Shown piece after piece: positions 46,636 to 57,482 of a DNA stretch of 64,000 bases. This DNA comes from Lepidodermella squamata. Taxonomy: Eukaryota > Gastrotricha. The notes below the pieces were generated by a model. It saw only the letters and a program-made list of their open reading frames with translations, was not told where the DNA came from and made no database searches. Each line of letters opens with the position of its first letter. Within the stretch, counting starts at the first letter, position 1. Where the stretch lies: the NCBI GenBank assembly GCA_047495785.1, contig JBLDXI010000021.1, positions 186,001 to 250,000 of the forward strand, read 5' to 3'. Made by a program: the position numbers and the translations under genes.

Positions 46636-47280
46636 GTTGAAAATTAATTGCTCGCACCCTATTGGTCGATTTAAAATAAACGCAGGCATCGCACTAATGC
46701 CACTGTAACACAAAACAACCGTCGACTTAAACCGTCCTGAAATTTGCGTCAAAGATCATGAGGCAAGGGGTTGCGCCCACCCTTCTGCCAGCAAGAGGAC
46801 ATTATTCTAAGCAAATCGTCGTCGCCGTGCAGTAATGTAGCTAAACCATGCGTTTAATGGTTAAGCTACATTACTGCACGGCGACGACGAAATCAAGATG
46901 TATTGCACCCTTATAATACCTACTATCATGAAACTGGAGAGAAAAACGAATTTGGGACATTTTCAGGTCATCGGCGACTGGCATTAGCGCTGCTGCACGT
47001 GGTGCAACTGCGTGTGTAAATTGTTTGATATTCCTGTCGACCTATAACAAACTTGAGAAACTTTAGCAATATGTTTGAAGGTTGTGATAAAAATCAGCCA
47101 TTCATTTAATTATCGAGTTCAGCTGAATTCATGTTCACGAGAAAATGCTAATTTTAGTTGAATTGTTTACAAGTTCGTGTTCGTTTTCCTTTGAAGTGGC
47201 ATTAGTGCGACTCCCGCGTTTATTTTAAATCGACATATGTGATGCGAGCACACATTTTACATTTTCTACTAATTTTCAAC
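46636..47280. mobile_element. TIR element with internal hairpin
   Basis: The ends are imperfect inverted repeats of about 75-95 bp. The left end opens with GTTGAAAATTAATTGCTCGC and the right end is its inverse with a small insertion. Both continue through CGATTTAAAATAAACGC and CGCACTAATGCCACT. About 450 bp between them have no coding frame. Confidence 0.65.
46817..46889. repeat. Perfect-looking hairpin, 33-bp arms
   Basis: CGTCGTCGCCGTGCAGTAAT opens an arm that runs to 46849. The inverse arm runs 46857-46889 with one mismatch, around a 7-nt loop. On a transcript of either strand this would fold into a stable stem. Confidence 0.85.
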
Positions 47281-47368
47281 AAAAACTGGCCTTTCACGGC
47301 TTTTTAGTTGCCGGAGGAAACCACCCCGCACCGGGTGAAGCGTTATACCAGGCGATAAGGTCCTTAGT

Positions 47369-47809
47369 GCCCTACATCTTACCGTAAAAAGGGGTGACTT
47401 TGCACAGTGGGGTGACATTAGCATACCAAAATGGGGTGACTTTGGCATATCAAAAATCGAAGGTGGAAAGATGAAGACCCCATGAGGGGGGTACCGTTGG
47501 ATAGCCCAAGAATAGGCCAGCCTGGATATGTAAAATGCTCATCAATGCAACCTATTTCGGGACAAAAAATTAGAGGTAAGTTTTTGATAAAATTGTCGAT
47601 ATTTTTTCGGTAGAATTTCCGTCGCTGCTCAACCGAATCCGCCTCATATACATTGAAATTATATACCATTTTCGGAGAACCCGTCTTTCAGGCTATCCAA
47701 CGGTACCCCACTCATGGGGTCTTTATCTTTCCACCTTCGATTTTTGATATGCCAAAGTCACCCCATTTTGGTATGCTAATGTCACCCCAATTTACGGTAC
47801 GCCCTACAT
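47369..47809. mobile_element. MITE-like element with 9-bp target duplication
   Basis: The element at 47378-47800 is flanked by GCCCTACAT on both sides. Its ends are inverted copies (CTTACCGTAAA and its inverse). Each arm of about 130 bp carries the repeated phrase GGGGTGAC and the stretch ATCAAAAATCGAAGGTGGAA. The centre has no supported gene. Confidence 0.75.
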
Positions 47810-47815
47810 TTTTCA

Positions 47816-48204
47816 TGTGGTGAAGACCGAAGTCGGGACAGCATTTACCGTAAACAAAACATCGATTTGTGCATGACAACTCGCTACTGCCTTTTTATTG
47901 ATTCGTTCACCTTCTTTCTCGCGTTTTGGCTATTATAAAAATAGTTGACTAAAACAAACAATCCATCATTCATATTATATGCAACTTGCCGCCGTCGCAG
48001 CGCGTTTCAACGATAGGAATACACAAAAAACACGCGCCTGCAAAAAGAAAGCAAAATTTCAAGTAGCGTTTTTTACAACATTTTGCAAACACGGCGACAG
48101 GCGAGCCGAAAGAGAAAACACAGCGTATAATATCGAAGACAGCGGATATGGACAATATATACACGTGTTTCATCATCTCAATCTCAGATGATAGTGACGT
48201 CGCT
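47816..48204. repeat. Sodium-channel upstream region, duplicate copy B
   Basis: This is the second copy of the 45224-45545 sequence in the same orientation, longer by several internal segments. It starts seven nt after the target duplication of the neighbouring MITE-like element and has no channel gene attached. Confidence 0.8.
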
Positions 48205-49115
48205 AGATTCACATAGGAAAAAAATAGGCAATATTTAATCATTCGTGTACCGACAACGATTTGCGCCTAAACAGCAGAAATAGTTGAAGAAAATGTAATT
48301 TTTTAGTAATTATCATTACAGTCGGAAATAAGTAGGATTGGATTGGGAGGTTTCGCCGTTGATGTTTCTTGGCTATAGTAGCGACTAAGAAATCACAAAT
48401 TCGCGTAACAACCGCCTTAAAACATTGAAGCACACGCGAAATACACAGCTGGTCGTTGATTTTGAATTGAAGTGAGTAAAAACGATTAACATCCTCTATG
48501 GAGACTGCCTCAATAACGGTGGTGATGATGATGACAAATGCATATAGGGTGCATAATAATTTGCAGTGACAAATGCGTAAAACTGATCAGCACAACATTG
48601 ATACAGCAGGACAAGTAAATTGGACGTTATTTGACACCTGGATTATCACGGATCAGATAGTAGTGGTAGTAGGAATACGTAATATACATTCTCTTCAGCA
48701 TTTTGTGGATTCGACACATATAGTAATACCGGTAAAAAAGTCCAGCTATCCGCTATATACCAGAGCATTCAGCACATCGAAGGCTTTATTTTACTGCATT
48801 GCGCACAAACAACGAACAAAAAAATGACGGAGTAAATTCGCAAAGCATGCGCAAATTTCGTAGAATTTTTTGTAGATTTTTTTGGGCATGTTCACTTTTT
48901 TCTGAAAGAAGAGATAGACATAAACAATTTATCATAAAGGCGAAAAATTGTGCTATATTTAAGAATCGAATATTTGACTAATCGATCCTAGAAACAGCAG
49001 AATTTTTCGAAATCTTCAGGTTTGTTCGCAGCACTCGGTTCGTTAAAGGAACTTTGCCTATGTCTACTATACTTTAATATCACGGCTATGGTTTTTTTGA
49101 ATTAAGGAGGCGCTG
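48205..49115. other. Intergenic, 3' flank of STK11
   Basis: AT-rich sequence with no supported gene. Frames at 48573-48981 lack motifs. Confidence 0.4.
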
Positions 49116-51472
49116 CTAACTCAGCGAACATCGATCGGCCATGCGGCGGAAAAACTTCTGCCCGCCAGTGGCCGGGCGGCCCGAGCGGCGCGTCGACCGC
49201 CTGACCGGTGAAATCGGCAGCGGCGACGACGGGGGCAATATGACAGGTGAAAGCGCGCGGGTAGGCGAAGACGGAGTGGCCGGACTCGCGATGGGCGACC
49301 GCGGCGAGTCGACAGACGGCGGCGCTTCCTCCGCCGCGCCGACGCCGATCGGCAGCGACAGTCGCGGTACCTGAGTCGGAGATCCCATTTGCGGCGACTG
49401 GGGCACGGAAAGCGTCACCCCGGCCGCGCTCGGCAGGAAGAGGTCGATAGGCGGGCAGCCGTGTTTCTCCAGCGAGGTCAGCACCGTCGACGGCCGGTTC
49501 CACTGAGCCAGCGAGACGTTGGGACCAGTCGACGGGTGTCTCCTGCGCACCCAGTCGTGGAGACACACCTCGTCTAGCGACAACCTTTCTTCTGAGCTAT
49601 ACGCTAACATGCCTCGGATGAGCTGTTGAAGACCGGAGTCGAAGTCGTTCGGAATTTCGTAGAGACCCCGCGCAACTGCTTGGAAGACCTGGTAGATATT
49701 ATCGCCTTCGAACGGGAAGCAACCGGCTAGCATTGAGTACAGCGTCACGCCCGCCGACCATACGTCGAGTTTGAAACCGTGAAACGGCGACTCGCCGTTC
49801 GCAACCTCCGGCGGCTGGACGATGGGCGAGCCCTGGCTGCCCTCGATCAGGTCGTTGGGCGCGAAGGGCGACAGCTTCTCCGCAACGCCAAAATCACAGA
49901 TTTTGACGTTGCCGTCATTGCCGACTAGCAAGTTGCCGGGTTTGATGTCTTTGTGTATTATGCCTTTTGAATGCAAGTACTGCATGCCTTCGAGCATTTG
50001 CTGGAAGTAACGATGCGCCTGCCACTCGGGCAGCCGGTGCCCCGGCGCCGAGTCGATGAGTTGCTGCAGGCCCGTGGCGCAGTACTCCATGACGACGTAC
50101 AGCTTTTCGTCCGTACTCGACATTGTGCCAAGGCTGTTAGCACCGATGCGAAAACCGCCCGAGCTGCCTTCGTTGAGTTTCAACGACGCGCCGGGGTCTA
50201 ATAAATTAGCGGGCGAGGATGCGACGTTTGCTAGGACCTTTTCAGCCCCGTTCGGGGTCGAATTGCTCGACACTCTCAACACGTCCGCTAACCGCACCAC
50301 ATTAGGATGTTGCAACTCCCGATGAAGAGCAATCTCTCTAAAAACAGAAAATAAAAAATTAAGATTTTTGTCTAATTTAACTTTGATCTTAAGATCTTAT
50401 ATAACCGTGGTGTTCAAATCAGCGGAACTAAATTTAAAAAAATTAAAGGAATGACTATTTTTATTCAGAAAACCCCCGATGGTAACTGGTTCGGTAATAT
50501 TCGGTATTTTACCCGGTCGGACCAAATTTCTCCGGAATTTTTAATCCCATTAACAAGTGACATACTTGATTACTATTCTCGTGATTTTGTGAATTTTTTT
50601 AACATTTTTCTGGCCATGAGACGTGACTTCGTCTCTCACTTTAGAGTTTTTGAATCCTTTTCCGGGTATTCCCTTTGCTTGCGTTACTTATGGGACACGC
50701 TGTATCATTTTTTAATTCAAAATTAATTTTTAATTTAATTTAAAAAATTATTTAGTCTTATTCATTCTCCAAGATTAAATAATTGTAAATTTTCCCGGGG
50801 ATTTTTTGATCGTCAACTGCTTACCTCAGAACATTTTGTTCACCACTTGGAATTTTTCGAAGTCGCTTTTGCCGCAGAATTTTAACAGCCCGCCTCACTA
50901 GAGTTTCTGTATCGAGGGCGTCTTTGACTTTGCCGTAAGATCCCTCGCCGAGATCTGCACCGACCAAATACTTGCCGACTAGTTTCGCCGGTTTCAGCGG
51001 CTCTTCGTAAATAATATCGACCGAATCAGCTTGCTGAAACATCGGCAGTACATTCACTGTCATCGGGTCTTCGTTGTCCAGAAAACTGTTGTATTCGTTC
51101 AACGCTAACTTTATTCGATCGTCGTACGGCTCTTGCTCCCCACCTTCCAAGATCCTGCATAATTAAATATTGAAAAATCCACCTTAATTATATAAAATTC
51201 TATTAAACTTACACTTCTTCTTGATCACTGTCTTCGCTGTGTTTATTCCGGCCATTGCCTATTGACAGAGGGCCCATGTCATCGTCTAGATCATCAGTAT
51301 GGGCTGGCATCGGAAATTCGGAATCCACTGTGTAGTAGCAACCGGCTTGCACGATATCGCCGTGTTCTTCTTCGCCGAAATCCGCATCCCCGAGTTGATA
51401 CGGGTAAAAAGTGTGCGGAGTCTCATTTTCAAATTCCTTCGGATCTTCTTCAGGCTGTTGCACGGCAGCCAT
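49116..51472 (-). CDS. STK11: LKB1/STK11 serine/threonine kinase
   Basis: Three exons (51472-51213, 51154-50825, 50337-49116) join in phase to 603 residues. An acidic N-terminus precedes the kinase domain (about residues 147-415): glycine loop GEGSYGKV (156-163), lysine K178 in AVKIL, αC Glu around 198, HKDIKPGN at 325-332 and DFG at 345-347. Then comes the LKB1-specific activation segment SQGSPIVQPPEVANG, kept without an activating phosphosite. LKB1 works with STRAD and MO25 and phosphorylates AMPK-family kinases in polarity and energy control. A Ser/Gly-rich insertion of about 50 residues sits between β4 and β5 (219-273), unlike human STK11. The C-terminus is Pro/Ser-rich and ends RCSLS: CSLS fits a CaaX box with Ser last, as for farnesylation, matching the prenylated tail of other LKB1 proteins. 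Confidence 0.94.
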
Positions 51473-51811
51473 AATTTCGATGGCGAAATATTTTCGGGAA
51501 AATTGGTATCTGACCGCAGTTCGATTAACAGCTTACATCATTACATAATTAAAATCTAGAGAACATTAATAGAAACATGAACTACTATCAGTGGATCATG
51601 CAATCACGATGAGAAAACAAGTCGTCTTGGCTGGCCTTTTTAATGCGTTTCCCGAAGACAAACATTTGTACCGCAACCGACACAGAAGCGCAAAAATATC
51701 AGGTTCGGCGCTTTTCATTATTTTTTGGCAATTATTAATAAATTTTAACGACTGCAACGACCCAAGAGGAGTGTACGTGATTTCGAGCAAACGAGTTTGA
51801 TCTGTTGTTTC
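51473..51811. other. Short intergenic spacer
   Basis: About 340 nt between the eIF2-alpha stop codon and the STK11 start codon, both on the minus strand. No other gene is seen. Confidence 0.4.
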
Positions 51812-52957
51812 TCATTCTTTCTCGTCCTCCTCCTCCGCGTCTTCTTCAGCATCCTTGGGACCATCAGTCGGACCTTTGAGGCCAACCTCTGTAACACAAT
51901 GAAATGCAAAAATTTCAAAAATAATAAAAAAAAACAGAAAAAATCAAAATTTTCAATGCAATGACCCTTGATTGCGATCTCGAGCAAAAAGTTGATTTTT
52001 GGGGTCTTTGAAAAAACCGTTGAAAAATGTCGAACCTTCACCGTCCTCCTCTTCATCATCATCGCCGGGAACTTCACGATTTTCTGCATTAGCACGTTCG
52101 AGCGCTTTCTCGAGCTCAGCCTCATCGGCATCCTCGACGAACTTCGGACCGAGTCGAATGGCGAAAACGCCACCGGGCCGCGCCTCAATCGCCTGTTTCA
52201 CCCGCTCGACGACATCGGTCAACTGCTGCAGGCCAGTGTCGCGGTCCAGCGTTGTCGCGCTGATGTAGTAGACGGGCGGTGCGATGAGATTGATGTGCAC
52301 CGGCAGGTCCCCGGCGGCTTCGAGACCGGCTTTCAGCGCCGCCTTAACGGCGTCGATGCCTTCGTAGCCGTAACAGCCGACGTCGATATCGGCACGCAAT
52401 TTCACAGCCTGAGGTGTGAGCTTGAGCTGAACCTGCTCGAGAAGCACGCTTTTTGTCGTTTCATCCAGCTCGCATTCGTCGACGAGCTCAGGATTACTGA
52501 TCAGTTTTCGAAACACGTCGTAAGAAGCACCAGTTCTGTTATGTTTTCGGTCGAAATGCCACGCGGTTTTGTTGTAGAGACTCTCCAACTGGGCGTCGGT
52601 GGTGTAACCCAACTTCGCCGCGGTCTGGTGAAGGATGGTGGCGACCATCTTGGCACGGGCGAATCGTTCCTCGCATTTACTGACTTCCTCGGGCGAAACA
52701 CGCCGTTTTGAAAGATCAATGTAGCCCTTTTCACGGTCGACTCGAATAACGACGACGCACTCGCGCCTGCCCACCTTAATGAGCTTATTGATAGAGCGAA
52801 TACGACGCCGCGAAAGTTCTGATAACAAGATCATGCCCTCGATGTTGTTGTACTCCTCGAGCTGGCAGTAAGCACCCATTTCTGCGATTTGCTTAACGCG
52901 GGCCATGACCACCTCTTCGGGGTCTGGCAATTTCCGCTCGTAAAATCGACAATGCAT
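51812..52957 (-). CDS. EIF2S1: Translation initiation factor eIF2 subunit alpha
   Basis: Two exons (52957-52036, 51888-51812) join across a 147-nt intron to give 332 residues. The N-terminal S1 domain contains GMILLSELSRRRIRSINKLI; the second serine (residue 49, in ELSRRR) is the regulatory serine known as Ser51, phosphorylated by stress kinases. The helical domain (about 90-185) and alpha-beta domain (GCYGYEGIDAVKAAL, then VYYISATTLDRDTGLQQL) follow, and the tail is acidic (DDDEEEDGE... EEDAEEEDEKE). The protein joins the beta and gamma subunits to carry initiator tRNA to the ribosome. The start is firm because the conserved CRFYERK begins at residue 3. An acceptor-like CGATTTTAG lies 10 nt before the ATG. 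The gene starts 140 nt after the C19orf44-like stop codon. Confidence 0.96.
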
Positions 52958-53097
52958 TATTAAAACTCTAAAATCGATAAGTCAAGATCTTAATTGAATC
53001 AGTAACACAAATTTCTTTTAAAAAAACACGTGAGAAAAACGACAAAAATCGTGATGGAAAATGAGATCACATAACGCTTCAGATCATTTCGGCACAA

Positions 53098-54879
53098 TCA
53101 AGATTTTACGGTGGAATTTATCTTAGCAATGCGACGTTCATACGCTAAACGAGTAGCGTTTATCGATTCCGTCAACATGCGACATTGAGCAACTAAATTT
53201 CGCATATTCGATCTTTCGAGGAAAAACGGCAAGTAAACCGAGGGTGACTGTTGAGCAATTATCGGAGGGTTGTTGGACGCGCGATTTTTCAGCAGTTCTT
53301 CGTACATCTTATTCGCCTCGGCCGGGGCACTGGATTGCGGAACAGCTTGAGGCGGGAAAAACTGCTGGAAAAACGACTGAGGCGGGAACATCAAGAACGT
53401 GGGCGAACCAAACATTTGCCCTGGAAAAACCTGCTGAGGCTGCGCAGATTGCGGGAAAAACATTTGCGGCTGTACTGGGGTGGGTTGAGGTTGCGGTTTC
53501 TCTCTAACAGGCATTTGATCTTGAACATCTCTAACCGGCTTTTGACGCTCTTCCTGAATAAATTTCGTCGGAGATCCAGAACTAGATTTTCGTTGAAGAG
53601 TAAGCCGCAACGAGCCTTGAGATTGAACTCGCCTCCTACCAGAATCATGCCTAGCAGAGTCCGACGCGATAGATTCGGATAAAGGCGCTGCCACAGTACT
53701 TTCGTCAACGTTTTGGGTTGTTGTAACACTTCTCGCTGAATTTAGCGATAAAATCTGCGGGGCAGTTTGCATCCGATTCGTAGCAAGAGCCGTCGGCTGC
53801 TCATTTTTACCCGGCTCAGCACTTCGAGACGACTCATCAAAGTCGTCAGAATAGCGGTGCCGAGGCGAGTCATTCGAACCTAACGACTCTTGGATCGATT
53901 TAACAGAACTAGCAGTTCCTGGTCTAGATTCCTCCTTAGTTTCCGTGATAACAGGCAAAGAGAGTAACTCATCGACACTGTTGACGATATTAGCCATGTT
54001 AAATGGAGACGCATCTTCTTCTTCGTCAATTTCATCTTGTTTATCACTCTTCAGCTCAGTTTCATCCTTATCAGCAGGTATATCCTCGTCATCGTCAAAG
54101 GTCATAGAATAAATAACATTCCCGCTATCGTCAACAAAACTTGAGGTAATGATAGGTGCAGAATCGTGAGTTTCCTTTAGTGGCGGGGCACGCTTCGGTG
54201 GTTCTGCGGCTGGCTTGGGAGGCGGCTCTTTCTGTTGTACCTTTTCAACGACAGCAGGGGCACTCTTTTTAGGCTGTTCTATCGGATGTTTCAAACTTCC
54301 AGTTGTTTTCAGAGCTTGTTTAAACTGCTCAGCGACTAGTCGCTGGTCTTCGTCGTCATCCTCGACCGATTCTGTGTCACTACTGTGCTGCTTCACGACA
54401 GCTCGAACTGTGCGGCGAATTGCAGAAACCGGCGGAGATGGTGACGAGTAAGATGAACTCGACATGCTTCTCGATCTTTCAGGCTCTTTCGTGGAATAAC
54501 TTTGCAGCGGAACTTCAATTGTTTCGTTTTTCGTCGGAGGCTTGGCAGAGCTGCCTGGAGTAGGTAAAGTCTCTTTAGATTTCAAAAATGCGCGACCTCG
54601 CCCTGATACAGCAGTTGACGAAGCCGGTAAAGGCAGGCTTGCGCTCGCCTTTTTCGTAAAATCTCGAACTGCCTGCTTCGACTCACTGGGACCACCGCCA
54701 GCGCCCGTTAACGATCGAAGATAAGCCTCAACTTCGTCATCTGCGTCTTTTCCTTTTGAATTTTGAGCGCCGTCTACTCTGGAATTTCTTCCGCTGGAAT
54801 CGAGCGTCTTAGTATTCACCACACCACCAGCTCGTAGATACTGACTGGCGCGTGCCAGAAGCATATCAGTTCTATCCAT
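53098..54879 (-). CDS. C19orf44-like (DUF4614) disordered protein
   Basis: A single exon codes for 593 residues. The protein is mostly disordered and rich in Ser, Pro and Glu. Features in the same order as the human C19orf44 family are MLLARASQYLR, a DADDEVEAYLRSLTG block, AFLKSKE, an acidic DELLSL motif and HRYSDDFDESS (the family has YSEDFE). There follows an Arg-rich strand-like stretch and a C-terminal helix (MRNLVAQCRMLTESINATRL). A Gln/Pro/Phe-rich stretch (about 480-540) separates the last two. The function of this family is not known to me. An acceptor-like TTGCTTAG occurs about 25 nt before the ATG. Its packing just upstream of eIF2-alpha suggests shared transcription, which is inference. 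Confidence 0.6.
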   Translation of the reverse strand: MDRTDMLLARASQYLRAGGVVNTKTLDSSGRNSRVDGAQNSKGKDADDEVEAYLRSLTGAGGGPSESKQAVRDFTKKASASLPLPASSTAVSGRGRAFLKSKETLPTPGSSAKPPTKNETIEVPLQSYSTKEPERSRSMSSSSYSSPSPPVSAIRRTVRAVVKQHSSDTESVEDDDEDQRLVAEQFKQALKTTGSLKHPIEQPKKSAPAVVEKVQQKEPPPKPAAEPPKRAPPLKETHDSAPIITSSFVDDSGNVIYSMTFDDDEDIPADKDETELKSDKQDEIDEEEDASPFNMANIVNSVDELLSLPVITETKEESRPGTASSVKSIQESLGSNDSPRHRYSDDFDESSRSAEPGKNEQPTALATNRMQTAPQILSLNSARSVTTTQNVDESTVAAPLSESIASDSARHDSGRRRVQSQGSLRLTLQRKSSSGSPTKFIQEERQKPVRDVQDQMPVREKPQPQPTPVQPQMFFPQSAQPQQVFPGQMFGSPTFLMFPPQSFFQQFFPPQAVPQSSAPAEANKMYEELLKNRASNNPPIIAQQSPSVYLPFFLERSNMRNLVAQCRMLTESINATRLAYERRIAKINSTVKS

Positions 54880-57482
54880 ATTTTGTACACAGTGATGTAA
54901 AGCCTAAGCAAAACAATTAACACAGTTAGAAACATGCCGCTAATCATAACCAGTACAAATATCGGAAGTTGATATAATAGTTATGTAATTCGGTTATACT
55001 GCGCGGAGGTAGTATGGAGGGCAGCGTGAAAACAATAAACAAGCGTGCCGCGTTGTATCTGCAAACAACCCTATATCATTACAAGGTAGAGCCAGCTCGC
55101 AGCGTGAACAATCATACTCTATAATCTGGATTAGAATGCCTGCATGCACGTCTTATACATAAAAATACATATGAGCGTATGGGCGCACAATGAAACATTT
55201 TTTACGACATCAAAGCAATAAGAAGCGAGATTAAGAATAACATTACGCATTTTACTATCACAACAATTTTTCAGAACGCAGCCATAGTATTCTCAGTCGC
55301 ATGCAACTGAAAGAGAAAATATCGAATATCTATTGGAGATATAGCTCAATTAAATAAGAAATGCCCATCTCAGAAGCCAATTGAACCGAAATTTACAGCG
55401 ACTTGAATAAAATAGCGCATGATAAAATCGAACACCGCAAGAGCGCATCGTTGGAGAAAGCCGATGGGTTGCTCCGAGCGCTTTAACCCTGAAGATAAAG
55501 CTTTAACATGAAGATAATGCTAAATTCAGAGCGCTAAAGGATAGACTCAAACCATGCTTCTTTGGGCCTCCCATCATCACTTGAACCACTGTCTAAAAGG
55601 ACTTTGTATAAGGATCCTTCAAAAACGGGTCCCCTACAAAGTAGGGAAAATTTAGTAAAAGGCTTCAAAACATATGCTTCAAAGCAGCATGACCTCAAAG
55701 CTAATTACAAAATGGCTTCAGAGTGAAATAATAACATGAATTGAAAAACAGGCAGATCATTGAGTAACATTTTATTTTACTTTTTTTTCAAGTGCTTTGA
55801 CGCCATTTGGTCTGGTGTGGGCATCATTTGTTGCGTCATACTTTCTTTGAAGCCTTTTACCGTACGGGGGACCCTCAAAAACAACTCTTTTCTCATGAAA
55901 TTTCAAGGTTATAGGCTGGGATCGAACTAACTCAGCTCATGCCAATACCCAATACATTAATCGCTTCGATGAGGATAAATACCTCAGGATCAGGAATCCA
56001 ATTGTATTTTGCGCTGACATATCAATCGTTGAAGTCAGGTCGCACATGCACAGTCAACCTACATTCATCATGCACCTACTGTGACGTATCACGTATCAGG
56101 TATCAGCTCAGACCAGAACCCCAAAAGCGAGCTCTCAGCGCAATTCGGCCATCGATGCTTTCAAACTGGCATTATCGTCAAACAACAATTAGCTTGGAGA
56201 CATTTGGAGTGTCGAAAAGAGACGCATCCATCTAGGAAAATAATTCATCAACTCCTGCGAAGAAGTGCTCGTGAGAACTAATACCATTACCAAGACCAAG
56301 GTTGGAAGGTTGAATCAAGGTAATAAAGATAATGAATAAGAAGGTAGGCATAAATAAACCAAAAAGATTTTTCATCGTGATTGAATACTGACAGCCATCG
56401 AAAAAATACATCAGAATGGGTCTACCGTCTCACAGGAATGCCCTCCGATCCCCTCCAAACTCCGCGATCCGCGAGTGTATTCTGATGTCTGATGTAGTAT
56501 GTAGTCGCAAAATCGCATCGAGTGAAATTAACAAGGGGTAACTCATTTGATGCGAAAAGCTCCAATAACCAATAAAAAAAGCAAATTCTTAGCATTATGA
56601 AGCGCGTAGAGCTTACAGCATGGAAGATATGTTTCAAAGCACCGAGTGCTGAGTGTCCGGATTTAGTTTGTAATAGAGACATGAGACATGTATTGGGCTA
56701 TATTTACCTATAGTTAAAGCAAACGTATTTCTAGGTGACAGTTGAGATGATGAATTGAGGCATCGGAGGATCAAATTCAATCGAAATTAAGACTTTTCGC
56801 TCCTTCCGATCCATGCGCAGCCAAGCAAGAAACTTCCTCACTCCACAAGTTGCAGGACCTCTGCGCGCCACGGAAAGGTAACCGGCAACCGAACATCACT
56901 GTCACCAAAAAAAGATAAAACCTCAACTCGGAACTCTGCGGCTTCGCTAATAAACGTCAAGGTCGAATAATTTTAAACTTTATTTATTTTTCACTATTAA
57001 AATTACAAATTTATTTATTTTTTTATTTAAAAAAATGTGTTGCACCAATACAATCGTCGCAGTTTTTCAGTTTTTTTTTTGCGTGGCTTCAATCGATCCT
57101 TGTTATCGACTGACTTGTTGGCAATTCACGGCAGATATTGACCGGCATTCACGGCATTGCATGATCGGCCCTGATCTAAGCGGCTTGTCTTGTTTTTTAT
57201 ATGCGATACTTGGATAATTGCAAAAATTGAAGACTGCTGATTGGTGATAGCGAAAGTGCAAAATCATCAAGTTCCAACAAGGAATTTCACAGCAGTTTAG
57301 GTTGTCTGATTATCAGCAGTAGTTGATTCATTGCGTAAAATATTGCCCAGAAAAACTCCTATCAATTATATTGGTATAGCGGTTTTATTGCGAAGTCTCA
57401 GAAGTATTCATGGAAAAGGCCGCAACTGCTATCATTAAAACAAGACCACTTAAACAAATTATCAAACACGGAAATACGTTTA
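54880..57482. other. Intergenic, no gene recognised
   Basis: About 2.6 kb with no supported gene. Frames at 55939-56281, 56422-56682 and 57035-57217 lack motifs and splice context. GCTTTAA/TTCAAA-like short repeats recur at 55480-55720 without clear structure. Confidence 0.4.

Noticed and set aside
50690-50710. Motif ATGGGACACGCTGTAT, also seen in similar form near 39724-39740, as a transposon end.
   Set aside because: No inverted partner or target duplication could be found at either place.
57035-57217. Small secreted Cys-containing peptide frame.
   Set aside because: A 60-residue frame with a hydrophobic start is expected by chance in this AT-rich stretch; no splice, Kozak or repeat support.
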